A stretch of DNA of 64,000 nt from Phaeodactylibacter sp. (GTDB lineage Bacteria; Bacteroidota; Bacteroidia; Chitinophagales; Saprospiraceae). This document shows, one piece after another, positions 7,711 through 14,648 of this stretch. Position numbers and translations under genes: made by a program. Every line of letters begins with the position of its first letter. Within the stretch, counting starts at the first letter, position 1. Below the pieces are notes generated by a model. The model saw nothing but the letters and a program-made list of their open reading frames with translations. It searched no databases and had not been told where the DNA came from. Location: contig JAGFJD010000530.1 of assembly GCA_024102975.1 (NCBI GenBank), positions 1-64,000 on the forward strand, given 5' to 3'.

Positions 7711-8741
7711 TACTCATTACGGGGAGCTGAGTTTTGATATTCTTGTTTTATGTGGAGGGCTGCCAGGTCCAGCTGGGGTGCGTGGCTGCCCGCGGCGCTG
7801 TCGGCCGCCGCTTCGCCGGGGCTTTCTGTCAGGTACCGCCGCTGCATTTGTTTGACGGTGAGGGTGGATCCGTCGGGGCTCCAGCCGGGAGGGCCGAAGG
7901 CGTACATGAATTTGTGCCGCCAGTTGTCGGTGCTTTTCACGTCTTTCCAGATGTTCTGGTATTCATGTAAGAGGATGACCATCGGGTTGTAGGAGTTGGG
8001 CGGGTGGATGACGCCGTATTTGATCTCGATATTCTCGTCGAGTTCGGCCCAGGTGCCGAACAGCTTGTCGAAGATATTGAGGTAGCCGCCGTGGTTTTTA
8101 TCCAGGTATTCCAGGTTCTGGGCGTGGTGTACCTGATGCTGGGTATGCGTGTTCAGGAACTTTTCCAGGAAGCCCAGCTTGGGGATGTACTGGGTGTGCA
8201 GCTGAAACTGCCAAAGGGACTCTATGCCCAGGCAGACGATCACCATGCCGGGGTGGAAGCCGATCATCGGCAGCCACATGTAGAACAGTGGTTTGTACAG
8301 GAGGGTGAACCAGCCGTTCCGTATCCCGGTGCCCAGGTTGAAATGGTCGGAGGAATGGTGCACGATGTGGGCCGCCCAGAAAAACCGCACGGTATGGTTG
8401 AGGCGGTGGAACCAGTAGTAGCTGAAGTCGTCCAGAAACTGGCATATCAGCCAGGTGTACCAGGCCCATCCAAAGGATTGGTAACCCATGATATTGGTTC
8501 GTACGCCATTCACTTCAGGATTGAAAACCTCATAGGCCAGGTTGAAGATGACGACTGCCGAGATGACTTTGAAGAGCGGTTCTATTATGGCAGTGCCTAC
8601 GCCCATAAAACTGCTGGCCATCAGGTCTTTCCATTCGTACAGGTTCTTCTTCTCACCGTGCGATTTGCTGTGCGCCAGCTCCAGAAGGATCAGGCCAATG
8701 AAAAAAGGAGGGGCATAAACGATTGGGCTGGTTAAATCCAT
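7710..8741 (-). CDS. Sterol desaturase / fatty acid hydroxylase family membrane protein
   Basis: The 343-residue protein carries the histidine clusters of the diiron membrane hydroxylase family: HRLNH (112-116), HIVHH (125-129) and HQVHH (202-206), with further His residues in between (GFHPG, LHTQY, HTQH). Hydrophobic segments at ~8-22, 45-70, 92-108 and 150-180 fit an integral membrane enzyme. Such enzymes hydroxylate or desaturate lipids, sterols or carotenoids; the substrate here cannot be told from sequence. The C-terminal ~70 residues are hydrophilic. A 433-bp region with degenerate repeats lies upstream. Confidence 0.9.
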   Translation of the reverse strand: MDLTSPIVYAPPFFIGLILLELAHSKSHGEKKNLYEWKDLMASSFMGVGTAIIEPLFKVISAVVIFNLAYEVFNPEVNGVRTNIMGYQSFGWAWYTWLICQFLDDFSYYWFHRLNHTVRFFWAAHIVHHSSDHFNLGTGIRNGWFTLLYKPLFYMWLPMIGFHPGMVIVCLGIESLWQFQLHTQYIPKLGFLEKFLNTHTQHQVHHAQNLEYLDKNHGGYLNIFDKLFGTWAELDENIEIKYGVIHPPNSYNPMVILLHEYQNIWKDVKSTDNWRHKFMYAFGPPGWSPDGSTLTVKQMQRRYLTESPGEAAADSAAGSHAPQLDLAALHIKQEYQNSAPRNE

Positions 8742-8863
8742 TATTCCGGTAGTTTTTTTCCGGTGGTGAAAATAAAAATTTTTCCGGCCGCATCCAATTT
8801 TGGACGAAGCTTATCCGGGGTGTGGGGCTTTCGGACAGGATGTACGAGGCCGGGGGCAGAAAA

Positions 8864-9093
8864 GACAGGATTAACATGATGGACTGGATTCTGCAGCCCC
8901 GATCCGGCCACTTCCCCCCTCATTGGCCGCCGTAGCAGGAGGCAAAGGCGGTACGGGGGGATTGAGGGGGGCTACAGACAGGATGGACAGGATTTGCAGG
9001 GCCCTGGGGTCAGGGTGTTTCGCTGCTTCGTTTTGGCAGCTTCCCCCCCTTCTCCGCCCGCCGTAGCGTTGCGAAGGCGGGTGGGGATAGAGG
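8864..9093. repeat. Two degenerate ~100-bp direct repeats
   Basis: Two units, roughly 8864-8967 and 8977-9093, each begin with gacaggat, continue with a cttcccccc stretch and ccgccgtagc, and end in ggcgg followed by a G run. They fill most of the 433-bp divergent gap between the hydroxylase and the DinB-like gene. Confidence 0.6.
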
Positions 9094-9126
9094 AGTCGGC
9101 AAACACCCAAAATCCCGAAAATCATT

Positions 9127-9134
9127 TATCTTTG
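9127..9134 (+). promoter_or_regulatory. Bacteroidota -7 box for the DinB-like gene
   Basis: TATCTTTG matches TAnnTTTG and lies 41 bp before the ATG at 9175. No convincing -33 TTG is seen. Confidence 0.5.
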
Positions 9135-9174
9135 AAGGCGTTACAATAATGTCCGACTGTAAAAAACATTTTCC

Positions 9175-9795
9175 ATGAAATCATCCTGCCTGATCCTGCT
9201 ATTCCTTGTATTCCTGGCCAACGAAGTTGTTGCTCAGGAAGGAAACACACAAAATGCCGGAATGGAATCCAGCCTGCCTTATTACGAAATCCCTCCCTAT
9301 CCGGAGGCCTACACCGCCGGCGCCGTAGCCGCCCGCCTGGCCGACGGCCTGGGCTTCCGGTACTACTGGGCCACCGAAGGTTTGCGGCCCGAAGACCTGC
9401 GGTTCCGGCCCAACGAAACGGCCCGGACAGCGGAGGAAACCCTGGCGCACATCCACGGCCTTTCCGGGATTATCCTCAACGCTGCCCGGCGCGCAGCCAA
9501 TGCCAGCTCCGGAGAAAAAGAGGAACTTTCTTTTGAACAGATGCGGCGGCAAACGCTGGAGAACATCAAAGAGGCCGCCGACATATTCCGGGCCAGCGGG
9601 GATGGCGACCTGGCCGGATACGAAGTCGTCTTTCAAAGAGGAGAAAACACCTCGGCATATCCCTTCTGGAACCTGATCAACGGACCCATCGCCGATGCTA
9701 TCTGGCACGTGGGGCAGGTGGTGTCCTTCCGGCGCTGCTCGGGCAACCCGCTGAACCCGAAGGTGAGTTTGTTCAGCGGGAAGCTCCGGGAGTAA
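9175..9795 (+). CDS. Exported DinB-like domain protein
   Basis: The 206-residue protein starts with a signal peptide (MKSSCLILLFLVFLANEVVAQ). The mature part follows the DinB/YfiT four-helix layout: LADGLGFRYYWATEGLRPEDLRFRP, a HIHGLSGII helix, LENIKEAADIF, and WNLINGPIADAIWHVGQVVSFRR near the end. Histidines in the HIHG and IWHVGQ positions fit the metal triad often found in the superfamily. DinB-like proteins are usually thiol-dependent metal enzymes or of unknown role; an exported version is common in Bacteroidota. It stands alone on the plus strand. Confidence 0.85.
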   Translation: MKSSCLILLFLVFLANEVVAQEGNTQNAGMESSLPYYEIPPYPEAYTAGAVAARLADGLGFRYYWATEGLRPEDLRFRPNETARTAEETLAHIHGLSGIILNAARRAANASSGEKEELSFEQMRRQTLENIKEAADIFRASGDGDLAGYEVVFQRGENTSAYPFWNLINGPIADAIWHVGQVVSFRRCSGNPLNPKVSLFSGKLRE

Positions 9796-9855
9796 ATTTG
9801 CCAAAAAGCCATCACCTCCTGGCCACAAGAGCAGAAAAACGGAAGCTATCAGCAG

Positions 9856-10134
9856 TTAACAGCCCAGGATTATTACAACAACCAACAAAACGCCCGCCAG
9901 CCCCCAATTGGCAACCACAACCGCCCTGTGCGAAGCATAAAAGGCGAAAAAGAGCGCCGCGACAACAGCGCCCAGCCCGGCCGCCACCCCATACCCCAGC
10001 ACGATAGCGCTGCCCGCCAGCCCCTGCCCCTCTGCCATGCCGGCGTAACTGGCGCCGGCCGTGGCGGCAACGAAAAAAACCAGCAAGGCCAGGAGGCACA
10101 GCAGCAGGCTGGCGGGTTTTATCAGCTTTTTCAT
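9856..10134 (-). CDS. Small membrane protein, 92 residues
   Basis: The predicted protein has three hydrophobic segments (about 8-30, 38-65 and 70-91), separated by short loops, and ends VIILGC. It belongs to no family I recognise. Its stop-to-start gap to the VWA gene is 9 bp on the same strand, which suggests co-transcription and a role with that exported protein. The composition is strongly Ala/Val/Leu-rich, so the exact boundaries of the helices are uncertain. Confidence 0.7.
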   Translation of the reverse strand: MKKLIKPASLLLCLLALLVFFVAATAGASYAGMAEGQGLAGSAIVLGYGVAAGLGAVVAALFFAFYASHRAVVVANWGLAGVLLVVVIILGC

Positions 10135-10143
10135 TCTGTCTTT

Positions 10144-11550
10144 TTAAAAATTGGCGATTTTCTCCACCGTAGCCCCCTCTTTCACCTCTATCGTAAAGGT
10201 TTCCTTTTTGCCCTTGTGTTCTTTCAGGGCTGTAACGGTCACTTCATAGGTGCCGGGAGTAAGCGTAAACGCTTTGGGGTTGCTGCTGTCGGAAGTATAG
10301 GTCCTGCCGTTGGCCACGTTTTTCTTGCCGGCGGCTTCGGCTATTTTTACGGTTGCGTCGACCAGGCCGGCGGCGCTACTGGCGCCGATGCGGGCAATGC
10401 CGCTTTTGAACCGGTGCTCAATTTCCCGGGTCTCTCCGGCGCGCACCTCCACGTTTTCGATGCGGTGGGAAATTTCCAGGCCTTCTATTTTCATGGCCTG
10501 CACTTCCACGTCGTACAATCCGGGGTTGACTTCATAGACGTCCGCCCTGCCGTAGGTTCGCCCGCTGGCGGCGGTTTTGCTGCTTCCCCTGGGGTAGATT
10601 TTCACTATGGCGTCCCAGCCTTCGCCGTTGTTCAGGGTGGTGACCAGGATTTTGCCGCCGTCGAAGCTAACGGTTTGGTGTCTGGTTTTTTCCCCGGCGC
10701 TTTGCACGTTGTAGAGGGTAACGGCAGTGACGTCGCTGTTTTCCAAAGGTGCCGCCTCCAGGTCGTAAGCGCCGGCGGGCAGGAAAAGCATGGCCGTATC
10801 GCCATAGGTTCTTGCGGTAGTGACGGCGTTTTTGGTTCCTGTTTCGAACGCCCGGATAATGGCGTCCACCGGCTTGCCGTTTTTGACGGCGAAGACGGTG
10901 AAGTTGCTCAAGGGTTTATCCACCGTCGTTTTGGTTGCTTCCTGGAGTACTTCGGCCAGCCCGTCGGCGTTGGCGGCGTCGTAATACCGGCCGTCGCCGG
11001 CTTTGGCGGCGCAGCGCAGTTGCTCGGTTTCTTCGTTTTGCAGGCCGAAGCCGACGATGTGCAGGCGGAAGTCGATGCCTTCTTCCCTGGCGGCTTTGAT
11101 GACCTCGCAGATGTCGCCCCCGCAGGATTCGATGCCGTCGGTGACCAGGATGATGGTGGCCTTCGCTTTGGCCTCGCGCAACTGGCCGATCACCTGCCGG
11201 GCCGAATAAGCCAGAGGCGTTTTGCCCAGGGGTTTGATGGCCTTTAAGGACTGGTTGATCCGGGACTTGTCGGCGTTGCCCATTTCCACCAGGAATTCAA
11301 CATCTTCGCAGTCCCCTTTTTCGCGGTGGCCGTAGGCTACCAGGCCGGCCGGCTGGTCGCCGGGCAGCCCGTTTACTGTGTTGGACAATACATCGGCGGC
11401 GATTTCCATCTTGGTTTTGCCGTCCATCTGCCCCCACATGGAGCCGCTGGCGTCGTAGATGAAAACAATAGGGGAGGGGGAAGGATCGCTCTGGGCCCGG
11501 AGGCAGAAAGCAAAGCAGAGAAAAAGAAAAATTAGGGTCAATGGTTTCAT
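10144..11550 (-). CDS. Exported VWA-domain protein with three repeated C-terminal modules
   Basis: Taken from the ATG at 11550 the protein has 468 residues (a TTG two codons earlier is possible). A signal peptide ends at LRAQ. The VWA domain (~27-210) has a complete MIDAS start, DASGSMW (33-39), with TDGIESCGGD later, so it should bind a divalent metal. Three modules of about 85 residues follow; each has a strand such as DAIIRAFE, DAIVKIYP or DATVKIAE, then ARTYG, GRTYG or GRTYT, then G.Y.VEV. They look like PEGA/Ig-type carbohydrate- or protein-binding repeats. The small membrane protein gene lies 9 bp downstream. Surface or periplasmic adhesion is likely but inferred. Confidence 0.87.
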   Translation of the reverse strand: MKPLTLIFLFLCFAFCLRAQSDPSPSPIVFIYDASGSMWGQMDGKTKMEIAADVLSNTVNGLPGDQPAGLVAYGHREKGDCEDVEFLVEMGNADKSRINQSLKAIKPLGKTPLAYSARQVIGQLREAKAKATIILVTDGIESCGGDICEVIKAAREEGIDFRLHIVGFGLQNEETEQLRCAAKAGDGRYYDAANADGLAEVLQEATKTTVDKPLSNFTVFAVKNGKPVDAIIRAFETGTKNAVTTARTYGDTAMLFLPAGAYDLEAAPLENSDVTAVTLYNVQSAGEKTRHQTVSFDGGKILVTTLNNGEGWDAIVKIYPRGSSKTAASGRTYGRADVYEVNPGLYDVEVQAMKIEGLEISHRIENVEVRAGETREIEHRFKSGIARIGASSAAGLVDATVKIAEAAGKKNVANGRTYTSDSSNPKAFTLTPGTYEVTVTALKEHKGKKETFTIEVKEGATVEKIANF

Positions 11551-11615
11551 TATCAACAGTTTTTGGTTTTACAGGCATGGCTGGCCTTATGATCGGAAAA
11601 GATTGACGGCGACAA

Positions 11616-12260
11616 TCAGTTCAGCCCCGGTTTCTGCCCCTGCCCGCCCATCAGCGTCTTCGACGAAAAGATAAGCCCCTGGATGAGGATTCCGATGATA
11701 ATAAGAACGGTCATTTCGAGATGCGAAGTGGACACGCTGCCCATGATGATGCGTTTCGACTTTTCCCGCAGCTCGGCGCCTTCGGCGGTTTGGATGTCGG
11801 ACAGGGCGGAAATCGTTGAAAACGCCTCGGCGGTGGCTTCTTCCAGGGCGGGGCCGGCCGGTTGGCGGGCTAAATCCGCTTCCAGGCGGTTGATCTTCTC
11901 CAGGGTGGTGTTCAGGCTGTTGAACTGCGTTTCCTCCTCTTCAGTCAGGTAGGTTTGCGCGTATTGGGCGATCAACGCCTCCCTTTCTGCCTGGTAGGCT
12001 TCGACCTGCTTCATGACATCGGGGCCTGCCTCCCCGTCAGCCGCCGCCCGGAGCAAATCCTGTCGCTCCTTGAGGTTCTCGTACAGGTGGAAGAGGTAGC
12101 TCTCGGCCATCAGGCGGTCTTCGAAGATGGAGGCGAAGGAGCGTTCCAGCTGGCGGAAGCGGCTTCTTTCCAGCAGGTTGGTCGTTATGGTGATGCCCAG
12201 GACGATAGCGAGGAGCAGGGCGGCTTTGGTTTTGTTTTTAATGCTGTATGCCCATTTCAT
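11616..12260 (-). CDS. Stand-alone 4HB_MCP-type sensor membrane protein
   Basis: The 214-residue protein has an N-terminal membrane helix (~13-27), a periplasmic helical region of ~140 residues with FRQLERSFASIFEDRLMAESYLFHLYE and repeated acidic helices, and a second membrane helix (MTVLIIIGILIQGLIF) near the C-terminus. This is the layout of a chemoreceptor four-helix-bundle sensor domain, but the protein ends ~15 residues after the second helix, with no HAMP or signalling domain. Such truncated sensors are common in Bacteroidota, with unknown partners. It precedes the VWA gene on the same strand by 65 bp. Confidence 0.83.
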   Translation of the reverse strand: MKWAYSIKNKTKAALLLAIVLGITITTNLLERSRFRQLERSFASIFEDRLMAESYLFHLYENLKERQDLLRAAADGEAGPDVMKQVEAYQAEREALIAQYAQTYLTEEEETQFNSLNTTLEKINRLEADLARQPAGPALEEATAEAFSTISALSDIQTAEGAELREKSKRIIMGSVSTSHLEMTVLIIIGILIQGLIFSSKTLMGGQGQKPGLN

Positions 12261-12306
12261 GGTGGTCGGTTGTCTTTTTGTATATTGGCTTTAAAGTTCA
12301 AATATA

Positions 12307-12783
12307 ATGAAAGCTATCCAACCAGTCCATGCCCATGCTCCCGGCGATATCCCCAACCTTTTCGCCGAAGCCTGGAACCGGCGCGACGCTGCGGGTATCG
12401 CCGGCCTGTTCGCCGAAGACGCTGAGTTCGTCAACGTCACCGGACTTTGGTGGCACGACCGGGAGGCGATATGGAAAGCGCACGACTACGGCCTGCGCGT
12501 CATTTTTAAAGACTCCCGCCTGGAGGTGCGGGAGAAAAAAGTGCGGCAGTTGTCCGAAGATGTCGCCCTGGTCCATGCGCGGATGAGGCTCAGCGGGCAG
12601 AGCGGCCATTCAGAGGCCGGCCGGCCTGGCGTTCGCTTTACGGTGTTTAGCTTTGTGGCCCGGAGGCAGGAAGAGGGCTGGCTGTGCGTGTCGGCGCACA
12701 ATACGGACCAGGTACCGGGCAAGGAGACAAACGTGGTGGATGAGAGGGGGGAGGTGAGGGCGGTGGATTACCGGGGGGAATAG
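12307..12783 (+). CDS. SnoaL-like (SgcJ/EcaC family) protein
   Basis: The 158-residue protein has the NTF2-like fold signature of the SgcJ/EcaC group: FAEAWNRRDAAGIAGLFAEDAEFVNVTGLWW near the N-terminus, then KAHDYGLRVIFKDSRLEV, and VRFTVFSFVARRQEEGWLCVSAHNTD. Members act as small-molecule isomerases, hydrolases or simply binding proteins; no catalytic claim can be made. It is cytoplasmic and diverges from the 4HB_MCP gene, 46 bp away. The last ~15 residues are charged and variable. Confidence 0.85.
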   Translation: MKAIQPVHAHAPGDIPNLFAEAWNRRDAAGIAGLFAEDAEFVNVTGLWWHDREAIWKAHDYGLRVIFKDSRLEVREKKVRQLSEDVALVHARMRLSGQSGHSEAGRPGVRFTVFSFVARRQEEGWLCVSAHNTDQVPGKETNVVDERGEVRAVDYRGE

Positions 12784-12998
12784 GGGGGCTGTTTGCTGCT
12801 GTTCGTTGTTCGCAAAATACTTAAAATCGAGAAGCATTTTTCAGCAAATGGGTAGCCGTTATTGCCCCCGGATGGCGGCTTCGTTGGGCCAGGACGATCC
12901 CGTCGCCGACGTGCTGGTACGCCCTTCCCCGGTAATCGACTGTTGAGTATAATGTCTATTCACTCTCTCTGTCCTTCATTCATTCACGCCTTCAAATC

Positions 12999-14633
12999 TC
13001 AGAGCATCAAATCCGCCCAGTACCGGTAGTCCAGCAACGGCTGTGCTTTGGGGTCGCGCTCGTTGACGGGCATCAGTTCCATGAGCGGGTAGGAGAGGAT
13101 GGCGCGCCCCTTTTTGACGGATGCGACCAGGCCGAAGCCTTCCTCGTCGTCGATGCCTTCCACGCCGAGGACTTCCACCTCGGTTCCCGGTTCGATGTGC
13201 TGCAATACGAGGCCTTCGACGACCGCATAGAAGGGGTATTCTACCTCTGTATTAAAATAGGCGGCCCAGTTGTCTATATCTTCGGAATTGGGAGACCGCA
13301 GCATGATGTCGAAAATGCGCGCGGCTTGTTCATCCTCCTGCACGTCGCCCCAGAAGAAACGGTGGAACAGGCGGCGCTGAGCCACCATGGCCTCTTCTTC
13401 CGTATCGCGGGGCTGAGCCGGAGCGAGGTCTTCCTCCCCGAACTCATAACGGGAGAAGGCGCCGTACTCCTCTTCGCAAGTAAACCGGATGAAGCTTTCG
13501 GGCAGTTGCCGCAGCGTCAGGCTATCGAGGGCGACCACAAAGACGACGTCCTCGCCGTTGGTCAGCACTTCTTCCACACGCCCCTGCCATCCTTTAATGT
13601 TGATGTTGGCCGCGCCGCGCCCCAGGGCCCGGTCGGCGGTAACCAGGACGGAAGTACCCACCGGGAAGCGTTCGTGGCTGGTTTCATGCCATTCCACATC
13701 CTCATCGTCGTCCAAAAAAAGGTCAAAATCCGGGCCGAAATCTTCGCTGAACATCAGCCCTTCCGACTCGTCGAGCATGTCCTCCAGAAAGGCGCTGAGC
13801 AGTTCGTCTTCGGAGTCTTCTTCCTCCTCATCGTCCAGGCCGTATTCTTCGATCAGGGATTCCAGCAGGGGAGAAGGGCCTTGTCGTTCGATAGAATCGG
13901 CAAAGGCTTCCCGCATTTTTTCGAGCAATTCCCGCAGGCTTTCAAAGTCTTCCATGGCCTCATCGGGCGCTTCGCTAAAGGCGTGCCGGCCGAAGGCGGA
14001 GTTTTTCAGGCTTTTATTCTCGCGGCGCAGGCGGCTGTGGTATTCCTGCAACCCTTCCTTCAGCGCTTGAAGCAGCTTCGATGCTGCTTCGGCGCCCAGG
14101 GTGCCGGCGGGATCCTGGCTGAGGAGCAGGCGGGCCAGGGCGGGCAGTTCCCCGGCTTTGGTCAGCTTGTCGGCTTCGGTAAGGTTTTTAAGGACGGCGC
14201 GGCGGGCCGCCTTCTCCTTATCCCCCGGGAAGAAGGAAAATTCGTCCAGCCGGTCGAGCACCTGCTCGCGCAGTTGTTCTTCGAAGCTGCGCCCGTTTTC
14301 GGCAGCCCTGGCCTTGCGGGCCAGCAATTCTTCGAATTGCGGGTGGAAAAGCGGGGCGGAGGCTAGTTGCTCGCCCATGTGCCGGATGGCTTCCAGGTCT
14401 TCCGGGTCGAACCCTTCGAGCTGGCCGAGCAGCTCCCGGATGTCCGCCCGCAGTTCGTTAATGGCTTCGATGTAGCCCATCATCTGATGGCTGGCCTGCA
14501 CCTGAGCGGTCGTGATGTCCCGGCGGGTAGCGTCGAGCTGTTGCCGGGCTTCGCCGGCCTGTTCCAGGAGGCGCTCTACGTCCTTTTGCAGGGTGGCCGG
14601 AGAATCTTTAGGTTCTTTGCGCTGGTCACTCAT
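12999..14633 (-). CDS. Acidic 544-residue protein of unknown function
   Basis: I do not recognise a named family. The N-terminal ~110 residues form coiled-coil helices (DVERLLEQAGEARQQL...). Residues ~110-260 are helical and charged. A strongly acidic stretch (DDEEEEDSEDELL and DLFLDDDEDVEW) spans about 255-310. The C-terminal part has two compact beta-rich modules: HERFPVGTSVLVTADRALG...WQGRVEEVL at ~315-360 and IEPGTEVEVLGVEGIDDEEGFG..V near 485-510, resembling SH3-like barrels. There is no signal peptide. It starts 15 bp after the carB stop, so it is probably co-transcribed with carB. Confidence 0.82.
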   Translation of the reverse strand: MSDQRKEPKDSPATLQKDVERLLEQAGEARQQLDATRRDITTAQVQASHQMMGYIEAINELRADIRELLGQLEGFDPEDLEAIRHMGEQLASAPLFHPQFEELLARKARAAENGRSFEEQLREQVLDRLDEFSFFPGDKEKAARRAVLKNLTEADKLTKAGELPALARLLLSQDPAGTLGAEAASKLLQALKEGLQEYHSRLRRENKSLKNSAFGRHAFSEAPDEAMEDFESLRELLEKMREAFADSIERQGPSPLLESLIEEYGLDDEEEEDSEDELLSAFLEDMLDESEGLMFSEDFGPDFDLFLDDDEDVEWHETSHERFPVGTSVLVTADRALGRGAANINIKGWQGRVEEVLTNGEDVVFVVALDSLTLRQLPESFIRFTCEEEYGAFSRYEFGEEDLAPAQPRDTEEEAMVAQRRLFHRFFWGDVQEDEQAARIFDIMLRSPNSEDIDNWAAYFNTEVEYPFYAVVEGLVLQHIEPGTEVEVLGVEGIDDEEGFGLVASVKKGRAILSYPLMELMPVNERDPKAQPLLDYRYWADLML

Positions 14634-14648
14634 AATGCGAAGTTAACA

